A stretch of DNA of 64,000 nucleotides, from contig QNGE01000852.1 of the NCBI GenBank assembly GCA_008508345.1, forward strand, positions 152,612-216,611, read 5' to 3'. This document shows, piece by piece, positions 35,929 to 50,184 of this stretch. The DNA comes from Paragonimus westermani (Eukaryota > Platyhelminthes > Trematoda > Plagiorchiida > Troglotrematidae). The notes beneath the pieces were generated by a model that was given only the letters and a program-made list of their open reading frames with translations, had not been told where the DNA came from and did not search any database. Each line of letters starts with the position of its first letter. The stretch's first letter is position 1. The translations under genes were made by a program, and so were the position numbers.

Positions 35929-38369
35929 TCATAGGTTGAGGCTAGGTTTCTGATCTCATGCTAGATCGTTGGATGCTTTAATTTTGCATTCTTGCAGTTA
36001 ATTACCTCTTCCAACCACCTCATCCAAAGCAATCCACCTTTTCTCCAGGTATTTCTTAATAGCGCAATATAGAGTCAGGTGTCTGTGATTTCTTTAACCT
36101 GTCCACTTTCAATGAGAACGTTGAATCCAACGTTCTCCATCGATTCCTTGGGAGTGACAAGCTTACGAACAATTCCTGACCATTTTTCCTCTTGGAAACA
36201 CATTTTGAAGAGTCAGCGACACAGCAGAGTCCTTTCTCTGAATACCGGTACTTGAATTCCAGATACGTTTCCCTCAGACGAATTCATTCAGGTTTGTTTC
36301 TAAATTTTAATACAGTTACCTGCCACTTAAAATTCTAATCTGTTCGTCGTCGACCGGCTGATCGAGTCCACTTGGCTTGCCATAGCGACAACCTTGCACA
36401 CTTCGGCCGACAGAGTACGACCGGACAAGCAGCACTGACTGGTTCACACGCCTGTTATTCATTAGAGTTTTGGAAAAAAGCGATAGAGAGGTCCAGCATG
36501 CAGCAAAAAGACGAACTGTTTGCGTTTTAGGCATCCTTAGACTATACGCGTACCAGTTTGTTGCTCTTGTTTAGAACGAATCGGACTAGCTACCTTGTTG
36601 TTTATCGCCCGGCTGTGTAATACCAAAGTTAATGTAACTGGTACATGTCGAGGGTAGTTACAATGACTACGTGATGCTCAAATTAGAAGAGAGTTCCGGC
36701 ATGTCTAACAGGACCAGCCACAACTGAACGTTTAATTTCAGGTAACATCCTAAATTTCGTTTGACTCACCCCGATAAGCGCCGGCCCAAATGATCACCAA
36801 CTTGGCTTTGAGTTCAGTATTGAAAATCAACGTTCCATCCCAAAATGAAACACATTGATCGGTGGCAGTTTTGCTGAAACGATTGAATGTGCATCGCGGG
36901 AGCCGATGAGCGGGTTTAGCCTCACCAACGGTTGGTCGGCTGCACGCCTGTCTGGGGCATGGAGAGTTAGCGTCAACTGGCCTTGTCCGAAGTCCCGACT
37001 ATTGTGTGACGGCCGCGCAGGCTCCGGTGACACCGATCAAATTGTGTATGCATTGCCTGGCTAATCAACCTAACTGACACAAACCAGCAGCGTGTCAGTA
37101 AGGCATGTAGACTGAAGCGTGGTCAGTACGGTCGGAGGGACCATGAGCACGCATCGCCCAGTATGATTCAAGGAGCTTCTTACTTTCCTAGGTCAACGCA
37201 TGCAACCGTTCTGGCATGATTAGTTGGCGCTAACGTACTGATCATCCCACAGTTGTGCATCTGGGTACAAAATCCGAAGTTCACACTGCAACCATGTTAG
37301 CTGTTACGGGGAGTGTGGTGATTAGAATCACGCGATGGTAGTTTTAAATTCACTTTGCTCAAACTTCGAGCTAGTTTCTGGGCAGCAATAATAACACAGC
37401 AGGTTAGCCAGCGAAAACGTAAACTAATCAGTATCATGTACAAATTAAGTACTCATGCAGTAAAACAACGATAGCACACAATGTTCGGTTGTGAATTACA
37501 ATCACTACACAGGGATGTACGTGCGCTTCAGGTGAAATCGCTCCGCTCCATCGTCCCACAGTTTTGAACACCATGGCCCCCGATCAGTAGCACCTGGCTG
37601 TTGCCAAACATCGCAGCGTTTGAGAGCCAACGGGGGCCAGGAGCCAGTATGACGCAATGGATGCGAATAGAGAGATTGAAAACACTATTCCCTCAACGGA
37701 GTGCTTACACGATAAGTTTTTCATCAAACGGCGGACAACGAAAAGCTGCATTCCGGAATGAAACAGATTTACAGACCAGTTGCTCTGAGACATGTCATGC
37801 TGTTTTGAGGCTAACCACACTATTTGGGGGATCCCACTTGGTGTCATATAATCGTGTTTGTCAAAAGCCAGAGCATTTCTTAGTTTTGTGGCTTTGTTAT
37901 TGAGCGGTGTCTTTTTAAGTCCTGTCAACATGTATTATGTAACCATTTTAACCCGACAGTGCCTTTATGTGAGCTGCCTGGTGCATCATTGAGATCGACA
38001 TCAACAGCTTGTTCAAAAATGTTTGTTAAGCTGGACTGCCTTGTTCTTCAGCAACCTGTTTTTTTCCTCAAAATTGGCATATGTGGGATGCGTACGTCGG
38101 TACAAAGCACACATATCATGTGGACTGAGGTACAGTGATTACGGCTTAGGGTGACATGCTGATACATGTGTCTACTGATCGAGCTGGGCCAAGCTAAGGG
38201 CACAACATGCAGACTACAAGAATTCCGTTTGTCCCCAGACTGTCTTATCTAGAACTGTACGGACTGCGAGTGCGAATACTTTTGATAGTAGTTTAGAGTT
38301 GACGAATCCATTTCACTTAAGACATATCAGAACTTTGGGTCATTGAGCGACTAGTTCGTTTTGCATGTG
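35929..38369. other. Intergenic, nothing recognised
   Basis: Includes GC-richer parts around 36330-36500 and 36850-37070 with short open frames on both strands (36827-37033 minus, 37584-37931 minus, 37601-37903 plus). None has a recognisable domain. These may be old unclassified repeats. Confidence 0.4.
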
Positions 38370-40314
38370 TCTCACTATGGCTACGCCGATCGCCGACAAC
38401 ACAAGGAGTTCTACGATTCGCTTAGGGTGATTTTCGGTTCATCCATCCAATATATCAAAGCACTGGACACCGGCTGTTCGTCAACCTAGCCAGAAGACAC
38501 CATGAAAGTGTGGCGAAAACATTTTGATAGCTTATCAAAGTACCCTTCTACCATTGATTGGGTGACCGTGAACATGTCATTGACCCTTCATTTTCTCTCG
38601 TTCCGGATTCGCTAGGGTTGCAGACGACGATTGGTCAACTGCACAACGGGAAGGCTGCAGGTAAGGATAGACTGCCAGGAGAGATCCTGAAGAACGGCGG
38701 ACCGGTGTTGGACCGTGCACTGTTCCACCTGGTCAACTCCCTCTGGGAGCACAAGTTGATGTCGCAAGATTTTGAGGATGCTCTTAGGGCACCCTTGTTC
38801 TAAAGTAAAGGTATCAAGCTATCGGGGCATACGTCTACTGAGTTGCGCAGGCAAAGTGCTTGCTACAATCCATCTGAACCGGCTAAATACAGGAGTCTTT
38901 GGGGCAAATGTTCCTGAAGAGCAGTTCGGGTTTCGAAAGAGTCGCAGTAAGATAGACCTGGTGCTTGCTGTTCTACAGATTCAGGATAAGTGCGTGAGAC
39001 GCACCCAGCCCCCCTATGCACTGTTGGTGGATTTCACTAAGGCTGTTGATCCCACGAGTCGCGAAGCATTGTGAAAGGTCCTTAGTGAGTTTGGACGTCC
39101 AAGTAAATCCGTTAATATGATTAGATTGCTACATGAGGGTGAAGGTACCATCGTGTGGATCTACCTCCGATGGTTCTGACATTGTCACTGGCGTGAAGCA
39201 GGGTTGTGTCTTAGCCTTAACCCTGTTTAGTTTATATTTGACTGCCGTGGTAACAGCCGCTCTTCAGAAATCAGCAGAGGACGGCACGAATGAATGTCTA
39301 CTGAATAGTTGAGGTCTGAACACACCAACCCTGTTACATACTTCGACGATGCACATGCTTCCAACCACCGATTGCAGCGCGCTGTTTGCTCACAACGAAG
39401 ACGAAATTCGGCGAGTTGCCGTGTTTTCCGCGACCACGGCATACGAGTTTGGATTGGAGATCAACACAGGTAAGACCTCTTCTCTCTTTCAGCGTTCTCC
39501 ATGCAGAGGTGCTGTTTGTGCATGTCCACCCCAAATTCGCGTCAATGGAGACGTTTTCGGTAGACGCGCGAATTTTTGTCACTTGGGTAATAATTGGTCC
39601 ACAGATTTGTTCGTGGTCCGCGAGTTGAGAGCTCGTGTGGCAAAGGCTAGTCTAGATTTCGGACGTCTTGAAAGACGTGTCTGGAGGAACCACAGCCTGA
39701 AGATGGCCACTAAGCTCTGTGCCTGCCGCTCAGTGGTGCTGTCTACACCGCTGTATAGCAATGAAACCTGGACATTGTACCAACGAAACATGCACCACGT
39801 GAGCCGTTTCCACGTGAAATGTTTGAGGTGCATCTTTGGTATTCGGTGTTCAGACATGTTTCTGAACACTGAGGTGCTGTGACAAGCGGACACGAACTGG
39901 ATGGAAGGCATGCTGATGCTGGATCAGCTTCGTTGGCCAGGTCACTTCGGTCAGATGGGCGATGACCGTATTCCAAAGCAGCTGCTGAATGGACAATTGA
40001 AATCAGCTAAACGAAATCCCTGTTGTTACAAGCTGAGGTATCAGGATGTTTTGCAGGTAATTCATTCACGTTTTAACATTGATTTTAGATGTCGGGACGA
40101 CGTGGCGTCGAACCGGACATCCTGGTGGAATACAATTTGGACGGGCGTCCGTGAGTCCAGTGTTCAATTATTTCGCGGCCAGGAGCGGAACCGGGTGATA
40201 CGCGAAGGAACCATCAGTCATAGGTCGTGGCGACATGACCATATGGCGGTGCGTTGTGTGCTGTCGCGAATGCGCTGGCCGTTCAAAATTATTGAGTCAC
40301 CAACTTACTCATAG
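38370..40314 (+). mobile_element. RTE-type LINE, degenerate reverse transcriptase region
   Basis: Order on the plus strand: linker upstream of the reverse transcriptase (FYDSLRVIFGS near 38410, then VWRKHFDSL, about 38508-38533). Next is IGQLHNGKAAGKDRLPGEIL (about 38630-38690). Then YRGIRLLSCAGKVLA and EEQFGFRKSRSKIDLVLAVL (38815-38980), followed by LLVDFTKAVD, the motif A region (about 39025-39054). YFDDAHA near 39342-39362 stands where YADD is expected. The thumb and C-terminal part run from LFAHNEDEIRRV (39385) through FHVKCLRCIFGIR to LRWPGHFGQMGDDRIPKQLL and KLRYQDVL (about 40030-40050). Frame changes occur near 38560, 38800 and 39150, and stops at 39072 and 39880. The C-terminal motif series is typical of RTE/BovB-like LINEs. 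The endonuclease is mostly missing. The copy is dead. Confidence 0.85.
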
Positions 40315-40453
40315 TGCACTGTCAGCGAAGAGGAGTACGTTTAGACTCAGGTAGGTCATATCAATATATCCACCATATTTCTGTTAACGACTGCATTGGC
40401 CAAGAACATAGTAGTATGGCAACTAATTCACTCCTCTTTTCAGAAAATTGGGT

Positions 40454-40930
40454 TTATGTGGTCTTCCGCCTATTCTTTATTCAGCCTTGTTAATGTATTC
40501 ATGATGAATGGTCTGTCTGACTTTTCGTAGTTTAATGTGAATTTTGTTTTCCATTCTTATTTTCTCCTGAGTACAGTAACATGCAGTCGTGTACTGTAAT
40601 ACTTCTTGTATTACAATCTACATATCTTCCTTCTCAGTTAAGTTCCTGTCATTGCAGTCCCTGTCTGTTTTTGTTTTGTGAGAGATAAGGGTTTCCTTTT
40701 CGTGTGTAGCCAATCAATTGACAAACCAACATTGGCTGGCTGGACACAGAGGCCTCATTCACACACCTGCCGGTCTTATTCTTTCGGGTTTACACTGGAT
40801 ACGTGTTATGTGGGTGGAACCGCCAGTGGTGCAACGCACGCTACTTGTGGTGATGGTCAGGCGCATGCGTTATTTGGCTTCAGTCATTGTGACGGGCTAT
40901 TCCGAATCAGATGCCACCAATCGGTTACGT
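40454..40930 (+). repeat. ~480-bp dispersed repeat, copy 2 (likely LINE 3' end)
   Basis: Matches 35450-35928 in the same orientation. It begins about 140 bases after the terminal stop of the RTE-type LINE coding region and is plausibly part of its 3' untranslated region. Open frames inside (40678-41082 and 40718-40933) mirror frames in copy 1 and look like by-products of the repeat. Confidence 0.75.
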
Positions 40931-43900
40931 TAAGTTGTATTAGACCCTACTTCTCTAAGTCCAGTTTGCCGCACACACTTTGGTCCGCACGAATTGACAT
41001 GCTGCAACCAGACCACATTTCTGAATCGCAATCAAGAGCAATATGTATTAGCAGTCTACAGCCGAACAGCACATTGAACTAGTTTTTATTTCTGATGTCT
41101 CTAAATGAATTATGCAGCAAACACTAGCAGATTGGATGCAAGGCATGTGGGTATGCATCAGTTACTTAATAATCCATTCGTAAGCCGATGAAAAAGTTCG
41201 TTAAAACTGGTTGTATTTAAGACCTGCGCGGAATAGGTCGACTGCACCCGTCGACTCGCATAAGAATATAACATCGAATTGGGCAGTGTTCTTCACTGAC
41301 TATTTCGCTAGGTGAATTGGCTTCCGCCCTGTGGTACTCGGAATTAGGGACTTCAGATAGCCCCAGGAAATCGTACTTGAGTTGAAACCTCCCACGCAAG
41401 TGCTGAAGAGAAGACCTGGCACTGGTAACAGTAAGTAGTTGTTATTCATGAATTGAGACGTCGAATTTATTGATGTACACCAGTATCAAAGAAATCATCG
41501 TCTGTCATTGGCTGATCGTATTAGCACATACAGCCATAAATTGAAAGTTAATTGGTGCAATACGGAACAGATGAATTGGCGGATAACGGGAAGCACAACA
41601 CTGAGACCGTTCGTACAATCCTGATGTATCTTTGACGCGATATTTGGATTGGCCGTTCGTCAGATCTTCTGTTGTCTCGAAGTTTGGATGAGCGGTGAAT
41701 CGAGTGGACTTCTACCACACACCCCAGTCAATAAGACTTTTAAATGCAGGCCAAAATGGGACACCACTTATTTATGTCTATCCCCTTTAGCTGGCATTGA
41801 CTCGGTGTACCACACAACCATCTTCCGTTGTAAGCCTGTTAATATAACTGATGACTCGGTTGATTCTGGCGAGTGGACAACATGACCAACCAAGCGAATG
41901 ACCGACAATTCAGTTCTCCTCAACTGGTACGGGTTTCAAGCTGATTCCTTTACTCGTACAGCGCCGAAGTGAGTTGTTGCACATGGGCTGTCTGAGGTGC
42001 TCGTTCAGAACATACCTGTCGATGGCTTTAGTAAGGGCATCCACTACAAACTACTAGCGATCAGTCAATGATGAATATGCCTAAGCATCAGAACACTGCG
42101 TATCGCTAAGCTGTTCGATCAGAGATATCCAATCCGCATTGTAAAAGCTTCAAATTGGAGGAGTATTACTACTGCACCCAATAATTGAAATAGAATTACT
42201 CCCAGGTCATTACGGCAAAAGAGTGCTTTATTTGCAAGTCATTGATCATATAGTTTCCGCTGGTTAGAATATAATATGGTCTTGAGGGCTTCTGAGGTAA
42301 ATTTCTGATGTTTTCTGTTAAGTAGAAATTCATAACTGCGTTGTAAAATCCAGAAGAGCATGAGTGAGTCTAATGTGAATCTCGCTGGTGTCGAAGTCAG
42401 TTTCAAAGTTATTTTAGCCACCTATTCAGTATGATTCGCGAGAAACTTGCCGAAGTCAGTTTGCATATGACTTTAGTCAATAGGCGGTTGTTGGTCAGCT
42501 ATCCAAACTGGGATCGGCAAGTCATACTGCTCAGACAGTTGGAAGGTTGATTACAATGTACAACGCACCGCACGGGTTCAGTTGAGCTCAGAAGAACCGG
42601 GTCATATACTGCCGATAACTTAAGCCGGCTCTAAATACATAAAGCGCTATATCGCTGCCTTCCACACATAGGCAAACGTGGTAGTACACAGTCATTTATG
42701 ATATAGTAATTTCTTCATCTTCACCGTCTCTCATACTAGGTTTCCATCATAGCGACAGTGGATGGTTCAACTCATCATATTCGAAACTTCAACATTTGGT
42801 ACACAGAAACTTGACGGAGGTCACGACAGGGTATTCTTCTCGTGACTCTACCTCTAGTCACTTAGGTCTCTGTACACTTTCCTTGCGGAGAAGCTTGTCA
42901 AACTCTACCAATTCGGTGCTCGCACCGCCGTTTTGCATGATGACGACGACTGCACCTCATTTTTTTTTGTTTATGGAGAACGGTGCAGGGTGATTTCGGG
43001 TAGACGATAACTCTGGAGTACAATATGACTCACGAAGATCTGAGCAAGTTTTCCGAGACCAGTCTGTGTGGAATCTGATACCGCCTGGAAGTTGGTGACG
43101 AATGGTAAACCAATCCAATAAGATCAGTCATACACTGGATCAATAAAGGCATCGACAAAAGTCTAGATGATAGAATGAATAAATGTGAAATGAACAGGTC
43201 TAGGTAGCCTATTACCACTTGCCAGGGGACCCAACTTTGGAGGCTATAAACTTTCACTAGCTTAAATTATGAAGTGCATTGGCACAATTACCTGTGGCCA
43301 CGAGAGAGAGAGCATTACGAATGGCAATACAACTATACATTCTATTTAAATTTACTGCCACGCATTACTGCGCTTTTAGACGTGTGGGCTTCTGACTGCA
43401 AACCGATCGAACTTTAGGCTTGTCATGCGTAATCTTTTGTAGCAATAATATTTACTTCATTTCTCTTCTGTCACCAAATGAGACACGGGTCAGTATTCGG
43501 GTGAAATCGCGGTAAAATCTCAATGAACTGTTGACAACACCCAGTTGTTATAAATACTCAACAAGGAGAGCACTGTCATGTGTCTCCCATGCCGAATGCC
43601 CTCAAGGATAAGCGATTGTACTGCCCATGTTTTATCTGCTCGTCGTTGACTTGAGTGTTCACTTAAAACAAGGTGAACTACTTCTTTTTGTTACGTCAAC
43701 AAATGGTAAAGGTTTTGCTTTGTCGTCTAGAGTACCTGAGTCCCTAGTTACGTGTTCTGAACTGGACGGCTGAGAAGTCACGTTATTTTATTAACCCGTG
43801 GTGAGTTATACTCGGCAGGTAGGTTAAGCAGTCGGTCAGGTCTTTCACTAGACTCCGATAGTAGAAATTTTGGAGGAATAAATCTCAGTGTTGGAGTGAG

Positions 43901-45648
43901 AAACTTTCGAGTGTTATTGGGATTTCTTTTTTGTACGCCAGTTTGATGTGAGCCAACAATCACGTCCTTTTGTCTACCTGATAGTGGACAAGCGTGCAGT
44001 ACAAACAGTGAACGAATCGGAAACGATTCAAATAGTGCGGAGCGTCTGCGAGGTCATCTTACAACACCTGATAAACTGTTGGGGATATTCCGCTGCATGT
44101 CAAGTGGGCTGGTGATTCGCATAGCAAGCACTCAACAGTTTTGCTACTGCCTGATATGCCTGGTACGTCCGGGACAGAGTTTGTGAACTATCGTTGCTTT
44201 AGGTGGGGCTACATCATTAGAATTTTGACACTCAAGTGTTTAGCTAACAAGAATCCGACCGACGCGACAAAATTACTTATTGGTGGTTGGAAGGTCAGTA
44301 GAGCCGAGGAACTGAAACGAAACGCACACAAACTTCAGACGAAATTAGACAAACACCAGTCGCCCTGACATTAATTGGATAGCAGCTAGCTTGGAATGAG
44401 GAAACAAACAGAGTAACAGACAGGTGTACAGTTGATTTTATGTGGCAGGAAGGAGTGAAAGTTGGATTGCTTTTGTGCAGATGCAGCTTTGCTGGCTTCA
44501 ATATGGTGGGCTCAAAGTTTGGCGAGTGAGTCTGAAGTGTAAGTGTTAGGCAAAGAATTTCGGGTTCGTGCTTGTCGTCTCCGTGCCTACAAAGCCACTA
44601 AGAGCAGGACTAGAAAACAGGTTTTAGAACTGGGGGAGGGTAACAAATGAGGTGGATCAACGAGTTCGCTTACCAAAGTATTGGCCAATAAAGGGCCGTT
44701 TACAGTAGGTTTGGCTGAATGTGCTCGACCGGTTGTTGGCTGTATGGTTGACGCGTTCTCAAGGTTAGCTCTGATGTGAGAGTGGCAATCAGTCGAATGG
44801 TTTTGCGATTATCGACCAGTGGGATGTTGATCGGCTGGAGGATCGACAGAACGCGCCTGTACGGAAAGTACGGTGCGTGAGCGCTGATTTCCATGTGCCA
44901 GATTTACCTATTGAGTAAGTTGGTCGATCAGGGCTCCATGTAACCGATCGGCAGAATGAACATCGTAGAAAAGGGCCTAGAGTGCGCTTTCGCGTGATAC
45001 GAAACGTTATGGATTGCGGTTGACGATGCGCAGTTTTGCACGCGGGAGTATGTGGGCAGGACAGTATGGAACGTTCCGAAGTTGCAATTCCGGAGCGGTG
45101 AAGTATGTATCTGTAAACATGTACAGCTAGAAATGGCTTTGGAAATGCAGTTGAATGGGTCCCCATTGGACACATTAGGAGGAATTAGCACGAAGAAACC
45201 AAGTGCACCATCGAAAAACTGAAATGTGCATCCACTCACCGTTGGCTAATTGCAGAGGGCTGATAGTCGTATAAAGGCTCCTTATAACGTTCACTGAATT
45301 TTCGGAGAAGTTTCGTAACGCTTCTCGATTGTGAACCACACGACAAAGTTTCAAAATTTGCCAGGAGATTTCAAAGACCGCGCAAATTTCAAATTCCAAT
45401 CACATGTATCTGCCAGGTCCGTCGAAAGTTGCCTTTCATACACTTGATGGCTTGCACAAACTATCTATCGTGCATGAAACTAAGTGCAACGGAAGACGCC
45501 ATTTAATTCACGTACAACCAAGATCGAGACAAATACATTTACTAATCGGCTTTCGAACAAAAACCTAGAGTTAAAAACAGATATCACGAGATGTTAACAC
45601 TTCGTTTGCTCTCCTCAGCTATTTGGATAACGAAAACAGTAGAAACAG
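40931..45648. other. Intergenic, nothing recognised
   Basis: No supportable gene. A T9 run lies near 42960 and a short GA run near 43304. A somewhat GC-richer block at 44700-45240 has overlapping minus-strand frames (44789-45175, 44928-45239) without recognisable motifs. It may be an old unclassified element. Confidence 0.4.
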
Positions 45649-46300
45649 TCAACGATGAGGTCTATATGAAAAAAGGATTGTCACCAGTTCCAGAACAGAA
45701 AAACCGCGCGAGTCAATAGTTTGTGCGCACACAGAGACGAATGGCGAGTATGGATTAATATTGCCTCGGAGAAAACAAAGTTTCGGATTCCGATTGCGCA
45801 ACAATACTTGGAACGAGTTGTCGGGGTCGACAACGTGAACTGTTTCCGTGATGTACTTTGCAATGCATGAGGTCGGATTTCGTCTCAATCGTTCTGTTGC
45901 CATTGTCCGTTGCCTAATCGCATACATCGACATATGTTCAATCATTCTTTGTCGTAGGCATCGATCTGTTCTGCCGATATAGACGTCACCGTAACTGCAA
46001 AGGTAGGTGTGGAGATGAGTTAAAAAACTATCCATCAACGGGCTTGCTTCCAGTCATATTCAGGTTGGTGTATGGCTTTCCGGGGTAAACGTATTTGAGT
46101 TTGGAATCCCCAATGGGATAAAGCGTAGTGTTAAGTCACACCTAGGGATTTCTGATAACGCTGTCAGTAACGCGTAATCGAGGTTTCCAATAACGTTTAT
46201 TCATACGATCAGGTTAATGGGACTATCTTTCAGGTCGGAAAACGTCAGAAAAGTAATCAAAAGATTGCAATTTATGCGATACTTTTCGACAAAATTGCAG
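45649..46300 (-). mobile_element. Penelope-like fragment (linker + GIY-YIG)
   Basis: On the minus strand a linker remnant near 46250, FRPER preceded by CRKVSHKLQSFD, leads through a broken stretch into the GIY-YIG nuclease from about 46010. There LCSYGDVYIGRTDRCLRQRM is followed by EHM, and the downstream block ends with a conserved E-L tail (SVLELV). The open frame runs 46038-45649. The typical YxI-x-C-x-C entry to the domain is reduced to YLCSYGD. The reverse transcriptase is not found upstream, so this is a 5'-truncated or decayed copy. It differs clearly in sequence from the copies at 13.4 and 27.7 kb. Confidence 0.75.
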
Positions 46301-49300
46301 CGGAAGTGCTCTCTCACGTTCAATGTGAATTAACTGGAACACAACTTATCTAGCAGAAAACAACTTTTAAAATGGAGCAACCTAACACGCATCCGCAAAT
46401 GACCACCAGTTAACGGGAAATGAGCTCGTTAAAACACTCGCGTGTTGATAAAGTTGAAAGCATGTCAAACAACACCACGAAAGAAAGTTTCAGTAGATAA
46501 GCAGTAATAGTTGAAAAAGGGATACAAACATTTTGTGTGCAGATGTGATACAAGGTTCATCATGATTGCTTACTGCATACAGCAAAGACCCATAAAGACA
46601 AGCTTAGGGAGGGTCTATCTACAAACAAAACAAGCTCATTTAAACGAATTCATCGTTTCGTATGATGCCAAACATAAAAAGACAAACGTACCAGATGAGC
46701 CCCGACATATCCACGATGTAGGCTTTTTAAGGGAGATTTACGTATCTTAAACTTATTGACCTCTATTAATTTTCAAACCAGTGTTGCTGACAAAGGACTG
46801 CGCACTGATAACAGTGACCTGAACTTCTCCAGTTTTCTAACTTCACTTCACAGTGAACGCTCAGTGAACCTGGCTTCAGAGAGAATAGCACAGGTGGACC
46901 GAGGGTTATTTAATCGGGCTTATATTCAGCGCAGTGGTCAGCGGTTAATTGTTCTAACGGTTTCCAGCAGCTTTCGACACAACGCATGAGCCCATCTTGA
47001 ACTGTATCCTGTTACTTTCCGTCATCTTTGCTTTACCCAGCACTACCAAATTACCAGTGCTGTTCCACCCTGATAACGAACAAATACGACGGGTTGTACG
47101 TGGATGTGAATGTGCTTTGGGTCACGTACTGAGCTACTCAATCGAGGAAATTCAGAACAGGAACCTGAGCGGCACTAAACAATCTCAATCTACTGGAAAA
47201 ACAACGTCCTATTTATGAAGGAACAACAGTATTCACGACTGCTGTGAAGCGGCAGGCATCCTCACGTTTTGATCGACCGATGTGTTGCAGTGTTGTTCCA
47301 CGACCTTCCATCTAGCAACTCGGCTGTTTGAAGCAGATACACATTCAACAGCAGCTAATCGCCGTCTATAATTGGTTGGCACTAGTCTGACCATAATTTC
47401 GTCTGTAGCAGCTTGTGCGCGAACACTGATTGGCTGAACCTTCTCCAATCAAGAAACCGCTCCAGTTCAAACTTAGTACACTTAAAAACCACCTAAATTT
47501 GCTCATTCACTGGTCCATAACTATCCGCTTAACAGTCTACTCCGCTGAAAGCAAAGTAATGTATACCCGCTATCAGTTCTGTACTGATAGTCAGCTGTGA
47601 GGTCACAAACTTAGGGTCTCAGAGTGGGAAAAAGCCTTGGGGCAGACGAACTGTGCAGTGATACCGAAGAAATAAAAGAATGGTGCACTCTTCTGAAAAG
47701 GACTTGAGAGTGTTTTTCTATTCGTAAGCCGTATACCGAAGTATAACTGCAATGTACACCCTCACAAGGAACTACACAGAGAAGTCTGTGACTCTCATCT
47801 AAAAGGACAAGATTCCAATTGGAAGCGTTTAGGGACAGGCCACTAAAAATATATGGGACTCTGGATGAAATTTACTGTGAAAGGTTGACAGTAATGTATC
47901 ATTTGTTAGTGAACTATAGACAATAACATTTTACAAGCCTCTGGTCACTCGGCAGTGGGCCCCTTCCCACTGACCAGGACTGAACTGTTGATGGGTCACT
48001 CTGAAAACTTATTGTGGAGGTATATTCACATATCTGATTGTTACACAAGAGACAAATCCAGACTAAGCGTAATTCCTTTCACGCGTGTGTTGTTGTGCAC
48101 ACGTTGGGACGTGTGCTCTCCTAAACAGCGTACACTTTAGACATTTCATTGGTTACTACTGCCAGTCCTATCAGCAGCATCACTCATATGAAACCAACCA
48201 GGCTGCCTTTCTGGAAACTCATTCGATTTTTCAAGTAGTTCTGTTCGGGCCGTTGGTTTTAGTTTACGTCAGAAGCAACCAGACTTTTGTTTTCTAGTCA
48301 TTTTAGAAATGTAGGGTTCGTTGCTCTTCTAGCCACAGGCATTGGATTCGTTGCTGTTGAAGTCACGTTTTGTGGCTTAAATATGCTCATTTGAAGATGA
48401 CATTATGTTAGTTTGTATTCCACTTAAAAAAGTAGCGTGATGGTGACTAGATAGCAAAAATACCATGGCAAAATATAAACAAAAAGTTGTAGGCGTGTAA
48501 TAGACTAATGTACCAAAAAAAATCAGACTAACGACGGGTTGCGAGGCCCGAAGCAGGCCCGGTTCACAGTGTTCACATTATCGATTGCTTTCGGGTGATG
48601 CTCAAGTTACATTTCGATGAACACGTTCGTTATTGTTGAATGGTTAGCTAGAGTAAATAGGCTGCTTGAATCCGGCAGACGTTAAAGTTTTAATCAGTAT
48701 ATTTTTGTGCAAATAAATTCGAAGTCGTTTAATCGTTGTTCTCCTAAGAGGCAAGTGATCATCCGTTGTCAGTCGCCATTGTAACTGGTTGGTGCTATCG
48801 GCGGGATTGGTTTGTAGTAGAACAGTGTACACTTGTTGCGAAAGTAATAAGCCATTTAGTTAAATTTTCTCTCACGTACCTAAGTTTACAATTTAGCAAA
48901 TAGGCACCATCTTTAATCAGATATGGGGATGTGCATACCTCAGTTCTATGGGTTACGCTGTCTCATTTATACTCCTAATGTCATTCTCAGAATGTCATCG
49001 TGGTATTTGCATTCAGTTGTCAAAAATGGGCATCCACAAATTAAGTCAACCAATAGATATATGACAGTGGATGATCCGCGCTCCTATGTCGATGGTATTG
49101 ATCAACCTCGGTTCCGCTCGCAACAATTTGTGGGCAAGCATTGCTGGGCTACACGTCCATCAATTAGAGAACCACTCCAATCCAGTCTTATTTTCGGAGT
49201 AGGTAGGGAATGACCAAAAACTATCTAAGCAAGGTAAAATACAAATTCTGCATTCAGTTCTTCCACGACATATATGAATCTCTCATCACCAGATCATACG

Positions 49301-50184
49301 TTGGGAAAACCGAAAGAGCACAACCGAAAACAATACAGAACATTGCATTCTTTGGTAAGCATTGAAACGTCTGATAACCATCATAATTACAACGTGGGAT
49401 TTCCTTGAATCAAACTATCAACACAGCATGGAGATTATAACAGTTAGTTTCTTCTGGTTGATTACTGACATGGAATCATTGATTATACAGACCGAGAAAG
49501 CGTCAACAGGAGAGGCATTAAATAAGTTAATCCACGAAATAGGACTGCGCCTAGCTTATCACGTTAGCCCGAAAATTCCAGTTTCACAAAGCGACCAGAT
49601 TGACAACGCGTAGAAAAAAACCAGCTGTCACACCAGGATTTTCTAATAAGGTCACTTATTTAAGGACTCACAATATTCGATACTATGAACACAATATTTG
49701 ATAAGACAACCTTCCGTTGTGAGAACTTTCAAAGTAAACATAACTAAAACGAGGTCTCAACGAGGCTGCTCGCAGCAGCTTCAGAGTTTGCGTCCCTACT
49801 TGTAAAGACAGTATAAAATAAGGTGACCTTTGCTTGCAAATTGTTATGGCGATCACACAACCATCATGATGAAGGATTGCATGCTGGGATCAGCGCTGTT
49901 AAAATTCGCAAGCTTACAACTAAACAGGTAAGCATATGATGTAGATGAAAAACCGGCCAACGTTATATTATTCAGCGTTTGCTCCCTCACAATAGTACGA
50001 TTAAATGCCAGTCATGTGAACGTCAGGCCTAGATAAGACTCGCATAAGGTTGACCGAAACACATAAACCCTCGACTAGAAGAACGTGATTAATGTAACAG
50101 GCACCAACCACTGAGACAATATGATGACAAGATGAGCTGCTGCTGCTCATTTGACCCACCTTAGTAAACCAATGTTTGGCAGAC
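46301..50184. other. Intergenic, nothing recognised
   Basis: Frames at 46511-46750, 46756-46989, 46997-47218 and 48923-49213 (plus) were inspected and show no familiar domain. Part of 46301-47000 could be decayed Penelope-like reverse transcriptase on the minus strand, but no motif supports it. Confidence 0.4.

Noticed and set aside
44789..45239. Overlapping minus-strand frames in a GC-richer block
   Set aside because: No retroelement or host domain could be recognised in any frame.
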